Assembly: GCA_903928835.1 (NCBI GenBank)
Contig: CAIYSK010000148.1
Location: 1 to 6,306 of the forward strand
Length of the DNA stretch: 6,306 nucleotides
DNA from: an uncultured cyanobacterium
Lineage (GTDB): Bacteria > Cyanobacteriota > Cyanobacteriia > PCC-6307 > Cyanobiaceae
Direction: 5' to 3'
Part shown: one piece after another, positions 1 to 6,261 of the stretch
Numbering within the stretch: the first letter of the stretch is position 1
How the letters are laid out: each line of letters opens with the position of its first letter
Made by a program: the position numbers and the translations under genes
The notes under the pieces: generated by a model
Told to the model about the DNA's origin: nothing
The model's input: only the letters and a program-made list of their open reading frames with translations
The model's database searches: none

Positions 1-1
1 C

Positions 2-370
2 GAACATTTGATGGTGGCGGCCATTGCCCGCTATCACCGCCGCGGCTTGCCCAAAAAACGCCACGAGTCTTGGCAGTTGATTGTCGACCGGCAACAGCGC
101 CGCACCGTGGCTTCCATGGCCTTGCTCTTGCGTCTGGCGGCTTCCCTCGATCGACGGCCAGCGTCTGTGATCGGCAGCATCAAGGTGGTGCGCCCGCAGG
201 AAGGGGCAGCGAAACAAGTTCCATCGGAGCTGGAGATTTCCCTCGAGCCCGTGGATTCCCGTGCGGGGGAGCAGCCAGCCGATCTCAGCCTGGAGCGTTG
301 GAGCCTTGCCGCTTGCCGGGATGGGGTTCTGGAGGCCTGTGGGCTGTCCCTGAAGGTGCTCGAGCCTTAG
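2..370 (+). CDS. ppx: Exopolyphosphatase (Ppx/GppA family), C-terminal 122 residues
   Basis: This is the 3' end of a gene whose start lies left of the window; the frame is open from base 2 and stops at TAG 368-370. Ppx removes terminal phosphates from inorganic polyphosphate in the cytoplasm (the related GppA acts on pppGpp). The visible part belongs to the HD-like C-terminal domain: IARYHRRGLPKKRH (near bases 26-67) is the conserved histidine/arginine-rich segment, followed by a helix with MALLLRLAASLDRR and a final part ending in a LSLERWSLAACRDGVLEACG-like stretch, typical of cyanobacterial Ppx C-termini as I remember them. The N-terminal actin-like ATPase-fold domain is outside the window, so intactness cannot be judged. 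The last 86 bp overlap, antisense, the end of the downstream minus-strand gene. Ppx versus GppA cannot be settled from this fragment alone, but cyanobacteria normally carry a single Ppx-type member. Confidence 0.85.
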   Translation, partial: EHLMVAAIARYHRRGLPKKRHESWQLIVDRQQRRTVASMALLLRLAASLDRRPASVIGSIKVVRPQEGAAKQVPSELEISLEPVDSRAGEQPADLSLERWSLAACRDGVLEACGLSLKVLEP

Positions 371-1178
371 GCGCTGTAAAGGTTTGCCATTGCACCTCTG
401 AAATGGAGCCCAGGGGCCTTGCCGCTGTGGCCCCAACCTGAACGAGAACGAGATCCGGCCGGCCGGCGAGCACCCTCAATCCTTCGTTGAGGGGAAACCC
501 TCTCCGGCCCTTGAAATCTCCGCGTAAGAGTTGTTTGCCCTTCAGGGTTTTCACCTCAAGCCAGGTGTGATTGACGCTGCTGAGGGTGAGGCTGGTGGCT
601 CCAGTTTGGGAAGGGGCCAGGCCAGCGGCTTGGGGGGGAGTGCTACTTGCTTTCTTGGTGGGGTCTGGCTTGGTCAGCAACTGCTTGGCTTGAATGGCTG
701 GTCGTTGCCGCCCTTGCCATTGCTGCCACTGGAAAAAGCTTCCTGCTGCCACGCCGCTGGCCAGGGCCAGGCTGGCGAGCATCGGGAGCATGGCGCCGCC
801 GCGGGGTGTCTGGTTTGCTTCGGACCCGAGGGGGGCGTCCCCTGGGTCCGTTTTGGGCTTGAGGGTTTGAAGCTCGAAGGGCCTGGTGTTCAGGCTGCCG
901 CTTTGGCGTAGGGCCTGGATTTCCCCATCGATCGTGACACCCAGGTTTTGGGCGATCCGACGGGCCTGGGCAATCACGAAAACCTGCTCAGGTAGCCGGT
1001 CCAGGTCTCCCGATTCCAGGGCTTCGAGTTGCTCCACCCCCATGTTCAGCCGCTTGGCCAGTTCGGCCACGCCCAGGCCTGAACCCAGCCGGGCTTGGGC
1101 GATTGCCGTGGCTAAGGCCATCAGCTCGGGGGTCGAGGGGGTGGTCCCGGAGGAGGAAGCCAAAACGGTGGACTGCAC
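285..1178 (-). CDS. RodZ-like membrane protein with N-terminal HTH and C-terminal DUF4115 domain
   Basis: The 297-residue product starts with a Cro/C1-type or RodZ-like helix-turn-helix (about residues 21-80; core LGVAELAKRLNMGVEQLEAL followed by ESGDLDRLPEQVFV), then a linker, one hydrophobic segment (about 128-150, AMLPMLASLALASGVAAGSF), a Pro/Thr/Ser-rich spacer (160-195) and a DUF4115 domain (about 197-269, with HTWLEVKTLKGKQLLRGDF). This order is that of RodZ, which in rod-shaped bacteria links MreB filaments to the cell-wall elongation machinery; the HTH is cytoplasmic and DUF4115 lies outside the inner membrane. The role in this organism is inferred. The start is GTG 1178; ATG 1121 is the alternative and would leave the HTH nearly without leader. 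No Shine-Dalgarno site is visible. Residues 270-297 form a Pro/Arg/Gly-rich tail encoded entirely antisense to the end of ppx, and this tail may be a recent extension. Confidence 0.8.
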   Translation of the reverse strand: MQSTVLASSSGTTPSTPELMALATAIAQARLGSGLGVAELAKRLNMGVEQLEALESGDLDRLPEQVFVIAQARRIAQNLGVTIDGEIQALRQSGSLNTRPFELQTLKPKTDPGDAPLGSEANQTPRGGAMLPMLASLALASGVAAGSFFQWQQWQGRQRPAIQAKQLLTKPDPTKKASSTPPQAAGLAPSQTGATSLTLSSVNHTWLEVKTLKGKQLLRGDFKGRRGFPLNEGLRVLAGRPDLVLVQVGATAARPLGSISEVQWQTFTAPKARAPSGTAHRPPEPHPGKRQGSNAPG

Positions 1179-1342
1179 CCAAGGTTGTCTGTTGCGTCGA
1201 TTGTGGGACAGATTGATGTTTTTTTAAAGTTTTGGCGAGATTGATCCGACGTGACTCGGGGGATTCTCCATCGGAACATTGGGGAAGAGCCATTGCGCCC
1301 CAGTTGATCCCAACGGAAAGAAGGATCCGATTGTGTCTGAAA
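1179..1342. other. Spacer between tRNA-Val and the HTH/DUF4115 gene
   Basis: These 164 bp hold the 3' trailer of the tRNA and the 5' region of the minus-strand HTH gene. The only marked compositional feature is an A/T run near 1217-1230 (TTTTTTTAAAG on the plus strand), which on the minus strand reads as an A-rich patch about 40-50 bp upstream of GTG 1178 and could belong to that gene's promoter. I find no convincing -35/-10 pair, no hairpin followed by a U-run to end the tRNA transcript, and no credible small gene; the one open frame crossing the spacer continues out of frame into the HTH gene. Confidence 0.5.
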
Positions 1343-1414
<72 letters not shown>

Positions 1415-1462
1415 GCACCTGTGGAGCTTAAAACACCACCGGTGAGCGCCCCGCCCCCGGGT

Positions 1463-1507
1463 CCTCCATCAGCGGGCCCTCCATCAGCGGGCCCTCAATC
1501 AGCGAGC
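1463..1507 (+). repeat. Three tandem 15-bp repeats directly before the mqo ATG
   Basis: Units at 1463-1477 and 1478-1492 are identical (CCTCCATCAGCGGGC); the third, 1493-1507, differs at two positions (CCTCAATCAGCGAGC). The array ends at the base before ATG 1508. In the frame of mqo it would encode a Pro-Ser-Ala-Gly-type repeat if translation began upstream at GTG 1421; with the preferred ATG it is a 5' untranslated repeat. The unit length is a multiple of three, so copy-number change would not disturb the frame. Confidence 0.9.
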
Positions 1508-2977
1508 ATGGGTCATGCGTTCAAGTGTTGTGTGATCGACACCCCAGCTGAGCAAGCGCCCCCAGCCCAGGGGTCAAGGGATGCCTTGGCGGATGGGGAG
1601 AGCTTGGATGTGTTGATTGTTGGGGGCGGTGTCTGCGGGACCGCCCTGTTGTTTGAGCTGGCCCGCTACACCGATCTGGCTCGGATCGCTTTGGTTGAGC
1701 GTTACGACCAGTTGGCCCAGGTGAATTCCAAAGCCACCAACAACAGCCAAACCATCCACTGCGGTGATATCGAGACCAACTACACCCTTGAGAAGGCGGT
1801 GCGGGTGAAGCGCACGGCCGAGATGATCGTTCACTACTCCGATTTGCTCGATCCTGCAACGCGGGAGCGTTGCGTGTTTCGTACCCCGAAGATGGTCCTC
1901 GGGGTTGGGGAGCAGGAATGCCAGTTTCTGCGCCAGCGATTTGAGCAGTTTTCCCCGCACTTCCCGGCAATGGAGCTCCTCGAGAAGGATGCGATTGCCG
2001 AATGGGAGCCCCAGGTGGCCTGTCCCCATGGCAGCCTGCGCTCCGACGAACTGGTGGCCATTGGGATTCGACGCACCTATACCGCTGTTGATTACGAGGC
2101 TTTAGCGGAATCGTTTGTGGCCCAGGCCGCGGTCGCTGTGGCGGGCACCGGGCGCCAGTTGACGATCCAGATGGGCGCCAAGGTGACCACCATCACCCCT
2201 GAAGGGGAGGGTTACCAGGTGGTGATGGCCCCTACGGCTGGCGGACCCAGCCGCCAGCTGTTTGCTCGCCATGTGGTTGTGAATGCCGGAGCCCACAGCC
2301 TGCTGATGGCCCAGCAAATGGGTTTTGGGCTGGAGTACTCCTGCCTGCCGGTGGCGGGCAGCTTTTACTTCACCCCTGATTTGCTCAAGGGCAAGGTTTA
2401 CACCGTCCAAAACGACAAACTGCCCTTTGCCGCCATCCATGGGGATCCCGACGTGCGCGCACCTGGTAAGACCCGTTTTGGTCCCACGGCCCTGCTCTTG
2501 CCATTGCTCGAGCGGTATAAACCAGAGTCCTTTTGGGAATTCTTGAAGGTTCTGCGGCTCGACTGGTCTGTGTTGGCTGTGTTATGGCAGTTGTTTCGGA
2601 TTGCCGATATCCGTAACTACATCTTCAAAAACCTGCTGTTTGAGGTGCCTTGGCTGCGGCGCTATCTCTTTTTGGCCGATGCCCGCAAGATCGTGCCCGC
2701 CATGACCCTGGCCGATCTGAGCTTCGCCGAGGGCTACGGGGGGGTGCGGCCCCAGCTGATCAACAAGCTTGAGCGCAAGTTGATGCTTGGGGAAGCCAGC
2801 ATTCGCCCCTTACCGGGGCTAGTTTTCAACGTGACCCCTTCACCGGGTGGAACTTGCTGCCTTGGCAATGCGGCCATAGATGTGGCCGCAATTGCCGAGC
2901 GATTGGGCTGCCAATTTGATCGCGCCCGACTGGAGCAGGAGCTCTACGGGGAACCCCAGTCCGAGCAAGCGGCCTAG
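1508..2977 (+). CDS. mqo: FAD-dependent malate:quinone oxidoreductase (Helicobacter-type)
   Basis: The predicted enzyme oxidises L-malate to oxaloacetate and passes the electrons to membrane quinone without NAD; in a cyanobacterium the acceptor would be plastoquinone. The 489-residue product has an N-terminal dinucleotide-binding motif, VLIVGGGVCG (residues 35-44), then VERYDQLAQVNSKATNNSQT (63-82) and IHCGDIETNYT (83-93), and later PVAGSFYF (281-288), VYTVQNDKLPFAAIHGDPD (298-316), IRNYIFKN (368-375), GYGGVRPQ (409-416) and NVTPSPGGTCCLGNA (441-455). These blocks match, in the same order, the Helicobacter pylori-type Mqo I remember, and not the longer E. coli/Corynebacterium Mqo. No membrane helix is evident, consistent with a peripheral enzyme. 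An upstream in-frame GTG at 1421 would add 29 proline-rich residues (518 in all), but it is only 7 bp from the tRNA gene; ATG 1508 is preferred. No strong ribosome-binding site precedes it. About 30 residues before the FAD motif are poorly conserved in character. Substrate is inferred from family. Confidence 0.82.
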   Translation: MGHAFKCCVIDTPAEQAPPAQGSRDALADGESLDVLIVGGGVCGTALLFELARYTDLARIALVERYDQLAQVNSKATNNSQTIHCGDIETNYTLEKAVRVKRTAEMIVHYSDLLDPATRERCVFRTPKMVLGVGEQECQFLRQRFEQFSPHFPAMELLEKDAIAEWEPQVACPHGSLRSDELVAIGIRRTYTAVDYEALAESFVAQAAVAVAGTGRQLTIQMGAKVTTITPEGEGYQVVMAPTAGGPSRQLFARHVVVNAGAHSLLMAQQMGFGLEYSCLPVAGSFYFTPDLLKGKVYTVQNDKLPFAAIHGDPDVRAPGKTRFGPTALLLPLLERYKPESFWEFLKVLRLDWSVLAVLWQLFRIADIRNYIFKNLLFEVPWLRRYLFLADARKIVPAMTLADLSFAEGYGGVRPQLINKLERKLMLGEASIRPLPGLVFNVTPSPGGTCCLGNAAIDVAAIAERLGCQFDRARLEQELYGEPQSEQAA

Positions 2978-3001
2978 ATCCAACGGCCCCGATCCAGCTG
3001 C

Positions 3002-3011
3002 CTAGATCTAG
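3002..3011. repeat. Palindrome at the mqo/cobM convergent junction
   Basis: CTAGATCTAG is a perfect 10-bp palindrome that includes the cobM stop codon (minus-strand TAG, 3008-3010). A 9-bp direct repeat GCCTAGATC occurs at 2972-2980 (carrying the mqo stop) and 3000-3008. There is no T-run or GC-rich hairpin here, so I do not call a terminator for either converging gene. Confidence 0.5.
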
Positions 3012-3829
3012 ATCCCGCCGCGAAACAGGTGGTTGTGGCTGGCGGAGTACAGCTTTGAGCGGGCCTCCATCGGAGCCGCCAAGGCAGGACTCACGATGTA
3101 GAGGGTGGTGCGGATTAAGTCGCGCTCGCGACTGACCTGGGCCATCTCCTTGAGGGGGACCACCGCAAGCCATTGGTCGGGCCAGCTGACCCGATAGCCA
3201 ATCGCCACGGGTGTTTCCGGGGGATAGTGTTCGAGCAGCTCGGCCTGGACCTCCTCCACATGCCTGGCGCTGAGGTAGAGGCAGAGGGAGGCCTGCAGGG
3301 CGGCCAGCTTGGCGAGGGATTCGGTTTTTGGCACTCCGGTGCGGCCACCGGCCCGGCTCAGCACGATGGTTTGCACCAGCCCAGGAATGGTCAGTTCGCT
3401 CTGGAGGGCCGAAGCTGTCGCCTGATAGGCGCTGAGCCCTGGTACCACCTCCACGCCGAGTCCAGCATCGGCAAGACGACAGATTTGCTCAGCCATGGCG
3501 CCATAGAGGCAGGGGTCGCCGTCATGGAGGCGAACCACCGTTTTCCCTGCCCCAGCCCGTTCCAGGATCACGGCCAGCACCTCTTCCAGGGTGAGGGTGC
3601 TGGTGCGGATGCATTCGCAAGTCGCTGGGGCGAGGGCGGCAATTTGGGGATTGATCAGGGAGTCGGTCCAAACGAGCACATCCGCCTGCTCAATCGCTTT
3701 GGCGGCCCGCAGGGTGAGCAGATCAGGGGCTCCAGGACCCGCTCCCACGATCCAAACGGTGGCGGGGCCGCCGTCGGAGAGGGGGGCCGGGTTAGGGAGG
3801 TTGGCCCCGTTAGTGAGGTTCGAAGACAT
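3008..3829 (-). CDS. cobM: Precorrin-4 / cobalt-precorrin-4 C11-methyltransferase
   Basis: This SAM-dependent enzyme of the tetrapyrrole methylase family adds a methyl group at C-11 of precorrin-4 (or its cobalt form, CbiF) in corrin ring synthesis in the cytoplasm. The 273-residue product shows the family blocks in order: VWIVGAGPGAPDLLTLRA (25-42), SAM/substrate-site RLHDGDPCLYGAMAEQ (100-115), VVPGLSAYQATASAL (128-142), IVLSRAGGRTGVPKTESL (155-172) and a final DLIRTTLYIVSPAL (237-250). Retained P-G-x-S/T-A and R-x-G-G-R-T segments favour CobM/CbiF over CobI, CobJ or uroporphyrinogen methylase. ATG 3829 is chosen; TTG 3883 in the same frame would add 18 arginine-rich, unconserved-looking residues and would lie 4 bp after the lgt stop, which would suit an operon, so it remains possible. 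It is the last visible gene of the petC-petA-lgt-cobM run. Cyanobacteria commonly make pseudocobalamin for methionine synthase and ribonucleotide reductase. It converges with mqo across 30 bp. Confidence 0.9.
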   Translation of the reverse strand: MSSNLTNGANLPNPAPLSDGGPATVWIVGAGPGAPDLLTLRAAKAIEQADVLVWTDSLINPQIAALAPATCECIRTSTLTLEEVLAVILERAGAGKTVVRLHDGDPCLYGAMAEQICRLADAGLGVEVVPGLSAYQATASALQSELTIPGLVQTIVLSRAGGRTGVPKTESLAKLAALQASLCLYLSARHVEEVQAELLEHYPPETPVAIGYRVSWPDQWLAVVPLKEMAQVSRERDLIRTTLYIVSPALAAPMEARSKLYSASHNHLFRGGI

Positions 3830-3887
3830 GGTCAAGCTGGAGAGGGGCCCATGGCGGCGTCGGTGATTGGTTCGGGGGGACAACCGC

Positions 3888-4745
3888 CTAGGTGGTTAGT
3901 CCACTGGGATCGGGCAGGGCTCGCTGTCGGCCATAGAGCCACCACAGGCCCAGCCCCCCCAGGACGATCAGCAGCAGGCTCACCACCTGGGCCATGCGGA
4001 GACCTCCGCTGCAAAAGGGGGGTTCGGAGAACAGGCACAGCGGATCAATCCGCAGGCCCTCGATCCAGACCCGGCCGCTGCTGTAGGCCATCAAGTAAAC
4101 GCAGCTCAGGGCGCCTGGCAGCAATTGAATCCGGCCGCGACTGGCGGCGCGAAACAGCAGCAGCAAAAGGATGCAGACCCCGAGATCCCAGAGGGATTCG
4201 TACAGGAAGGTGGGATGGAAGTCGGTTTGATCCAGAAATTGACTGGGCCGATTGGCGAAGGGAATGGTGAGCTTCCAGGGCAAATTGGTGGGGAGACCAA
4301 AGGCCTCGGAATTGAAGAAGTTTCCCCACCGTCCAATGGATTGTCCTAAGGCCACGGCAGGCATCAAGACATCCAGAAGGGGCCAAAAGGCCAGTTTCCT
4401 CCTGCGGCAATAGAGCACCGTGGCGAGGCTGCCTCCCAGGAGCGCCCCATGGATGGCTATCCCGCCATGCCAAATGGCGAGGGCTTCTGGCCAATTGCCC
4501 GCGTATTGGCGCCATTCAAGGGCCACGTAATAGGTTCTGGCCCCAACAACGGCCCCGAGCACCAGAACGGGCAACAGGTCGGCGATCAGGCCGGGGGCGA
4601 TGCCCCGGACCTTGCCCAATCGGGTGGCAAGGGCTAGGCCGCTCAGGACGGCCAGGGCAATGAGCAGTCCATACCAGCGCAAGGCAAAGGGGCCCAGCTG
4701 GAAAACCAGGGGCCCCGGAGAAGCAAAGGCCAGGACCTGACTCAA
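3888..4745 (-). CDS. lgt: Prolipoprotein diacylglyceryl transferase
   Basis: Lgt moves a diacylglyceryl group from phosphatidylglycerol to the lipobox cysteine of prolipoproteins in the plasma membrane, the first step of lipoprotein maturation. The 285-residue product is of normal length, with several hydrophobic segments (about 21-41, 51-71, 96-111, 121-136, 186-199, 211-222 and 252-271). The family signature [13 protein letters not shown] spans 138-150; R139, N142 and E147 correspond to E. coli R143, N146 and E151. H93 and H99 ([14 protein letters not shown]) include the conserved histidine, Y25 is in RWYG, and RVWIEG supplies R225 and E229, equivalent to R239 and E243 in E. coli. All key residues are thus present. 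The start is TTG 4745, overlapping the petA stop by 4 bp (TTGA), which points to translational coupling; no ATG or GTG lies before the conserved N-terminus. Confidence 0.93.
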   Translation of the reverse strand: MSQVLAFASPGPLVFQLGPFALRWYGLLIALAVLSGLALATRLGKVRGIAPGLIADLLPVLVLGAVVGARTYYVALEWRQYAGNWPEALAIWHGGIAIHGALLGGSLATVLYCRRRKLAFWPLLDVLMPAVALGQSIGRWGNFFNSEAFGLPTNLPWKLTIPFANRPSQFLDQTDFHPTFLYESLWDLGVCILLLLLFRAASRGRIQLLPGALSCVYLMAYSSGRVWIEGLRIDPLCLFSEPPFCSGGLRMAQVVSLLLIVLGGLGLWWLYGRQRALPDPSGLTT

Positions 4746-5674
4746 ATGCCCTCGGCCGCTTGCACCTTCTCAACCTGGCGTTTCTTCAGCACCAGCATGA
4801 TCTGGGCGAGGGCGATGGCAGCAAAGAACGCCAGCAGACCGTAGATGCGAACAGGGTTTTGCAACACGATCTCGGCGTCGAGTTGGCCGAAGCCACCCAC
4901 GTTGGGATCGTTGGTGAGGGCAGCGCCGGCGGCGACCACATCACCAACCGCAACGGCGAGGATGGGGCCTGCAGGCACGGTCTCACTCACGGTGCTGCCA
5001 TCGTCAGCGGTGATCTCCACCACTGAGACACCCTTGTCACCAGGGGTGATGGCGCTCACCTTGCCAGCAGCGGGGGCCGTGAAAGCACCGTTGTTGCTCT
5101 TCTCACCGGTGGGATAAACCTGGCCGCGGCCACGGTTGCCACCCACATGGAGCTGGACTTTGCCGAAGTGAACCGAGCGATCGGTGGCCGGATCGGGAGA
5201 GAGAATCGGGAAGACAATTTCCTGGTGCTGATCACCGGGGATCGGACCGACCAAGAGAATGTTGGGTTGGTCGTCGGAGTACTGGGTGTAGAAAATTCCA
5301 GCGGTTTCTTCCTTGAGCTCATCGCTCAAGCGATCTTGGGGAGCCAGGGTGAAGCCTTCGGGCAGCATCACTACGGCACCCACATTCAGGCCCGTGGGGC
5401 TGCCATCGCCGGACACCTGCTGGATCGAGGTGTCGTAGGGAATTTCGACGACAGCCTTAAAGACCGTGTCGGGAAAAACCGCCTGGGGCACTTCCACGTG
5501 GGTTGCCTTCTTGGCCAAGTGGCAGTTCGCGCAGACGAGCTTGCCGGTGGCTTCCCGGGGACTGGCGTAGTTCTGTTGGGCCCAGAAGGGGTAGGCCCAG
5601 CTTGGAGTTGCACCGATCAATAGAACGGTGATGCCGAGGAGGGAACCCAGCAGGAGAGAAAAGGGACGACGCAT
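4742..5674 (-). CDS. petA: Apocytochrome f, cytochrome b6f complex
   Basis: Cytochrome f takes electrons from the Rieske protein and gives them to plastocyanin or cytochrome c6 on the lumen side of the thylakoid. The 310-residue precursor begins with a signal peptide (1-27, [10 protein letters not shown]... ending PSWA). Cleavage leaves Tyr28 as mature residue 1, whose amino group is the sixth heme ligand. The c-type heme site CANCH is at 48-52 (mature C21, C24, H25), and [20 protein letters not shown] (141-160) and [20 protein letters not shown] (176-195) are hallmark blocks. A single membrane helix (about 278-296) and a basic stromal tail (KKRQVEK) end the protein. ATG 5674 is chosen from the signal peptide and remembered homologues. 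ATG 5713, whose A overlaps the petC TGA (TGATG), would add 13 residues and could act by coupling. Length and motifs are normal. Confidence 0.97.
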   Translation of the reverse strand: MRRPFSLLLGSLLGITVLLIGATPSWAYPFWAQQNYASPREATGKLVCANCHLAKKATHVEVPQAVFPDTVFKAVVEIPYDTSIQQVSGDGSPTGLNVGAVVMLPEGFTLAPQDRLSDELKEETAGIFYTQYSDDQPNILLVGPIPGDQHQEIVFPILSPDPATDRSVHFGKVQLHVGGNRGRGQVYPTGEKSNNGAFTAPAAGKVSAITPGDKGVSVVEITADDGSTVSETVPAGPILAVAVGDVVAAGAALTNDPNVGGFGQLDAEIVLQNPVRIYGLLAFFAAIALAQIMLVLKKRQVEKVQAAEGI

Positions 5675-5712
5675 CACGGTGAGCAGGCGGCAGGGGGGGA
5701 GAGAGACAGTCA

Positions 5713-6261
5713 TCAGGCCCACCAGGGCTTGCTGCCGGTGCGGAAATCTGTTTCGGTCCACTGGCTGAGGAACACGGTGTCGTTGTCGACGGCCACGTGG
5801 GCCAGGGCCAGGGGCAAGGGGGCCGGGCCCCGCACCACCTTGCCGGTGGGGTCGTACTGGGAACCGTGGCAGGGGCACATGAACTTGTTGGCGCCACTGT
5901 TCCAGGGCACCACACAGCCCAGGTGGGTGCAGATGGCATTGATGCCGTAGCTGCCGATGGCATCGTCACCCTCGACGATCAAGTAGGTGGGATCGCCTTT
6001 GAGGCCCTGGACCAGGCTGCGATCGCCTTCCTTATGGGTCGTCAGCCAACCGGTGGCGGTGACGACATTGCCGAGCTCATCCTGGGCGGTGGTGCCGCCG
6101 CCGCCGCCGGCGGCCTTGGGGGGAATGAAGTAGTTCACCACCGGGTAGAGGGCGCCCAAGGCCACCCCTGTGACGGACCCGAAGGTCAGCAGGTTCATGA
6201 ACTGGCGACGGCCCATCCCAGGCACATCACTGTTCGAAGCGCTCGCTGGTATCTGGGTCAT
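5713..6261 (-). CDS. petC: Rieske iron-sulfur protein, cytochrome b6f complex
   Basis: PetC receives electrons from plastoquinol at the Qo site and passes them to cytochrome f. The 182-residue product has a short stromal N-terminus with an RRQF motif (18-21) just before the hydrophobic helix (about 24-46), which resembles a Tat-type uncleaved anchor; then a flexible hinge with five glycines (52-56); then the soluble domain. The [2Fe-2S] ligands are C111 and H113 in CTHLGC (111-116) and C129 and H132 in CPCHGS (129-134), with C116 and C131 placed for the disulfide. The C-terminus [11 protein letters not shown] matches the cyanobacterial type. ATG 6261 is chosen; an in-frame GTG at 6282 would add MAPKPPR, which is not typical. 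It is first in the visible operon; the stop abuts a possible petA start. All functional residues are intact. Confidence 0.97.
   Translation of the reverse strand: MTQIPASASNSDVPGMGRRQFMNLLTFGSVTGVALGALYPVVNYFIPPKAAGGGGGTTAQDELGNVVTATGWLTTHKEGDRSLVQGLKGDPTYLIVEGDDAIGSYGINAICTHLGCVVPWNSGANKFMCPCHGSQYDPTGKVVRGPAPLPLALAHVAVDNDTVFLSQWTETDFRTGSKPWWA
6019..6026. repeat. HIP1 octamer GCGATCGC
   Basis: A perfect GCGATCGC palindrome lies inside petC. This Highly Iterated Palindrome is strongly over-represented in many cyanobacterial genomes. I saw only this one copy in the window, so it is weak support for lineage and no evidence of a local function. Confidence 0.6.

Noticed and set aside
1210..1235. 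T-run TTTTTTTAAAG as an intrinsic terminator
   Set aside because: No stable GC-rich hairpin lies directly before it on the plus strand, and no plus-strand gene ends there; on the minus strand it is an A-run.
988..1293. Minus-strand open frame covering the spacer upstream of the HTH gene
   Set aside because: It overlaps the HTH coding region out of frame and its product has no family character; the HTH frame carries clear domain motifs.
1421..1507. GTG 1421 as the true start of mqo
   Set aside because: It would begin 7 bp from the tRNA gene and add a low-complexity Pro/Ser/Gly stretch; ATG 1508 leaves a product closer to the family's usual length. Kept as an alternative only.
1574..2029. Minus-strand open frame opposite the 5' part of mqo
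   Set aside because: It is the complement of a strongly conserved protein and shows no independent motif.
3173..4270. Long plus-strand open frame (365 codons) opposite cobM and lgt
   Set aside because: It lies antisense to two well-recognised genes, crosses their junction, has no recognisable domain and is rich in Gly/Arg as expected for a shadow frame in GC-rich DNA.
5147..5623. Plus-strand 158-codon frame opposite petA
   Set aside because: The petA frame is unmistakable; the antisense frame has no start context or recognisable product.
6080..6120. GC-rich CCGCCGCCGCCGG run in petC as a possible repeat element
   Set aside because: It encodes the poly-glycine hinge normal for Rieske proteins of the b6f complex.
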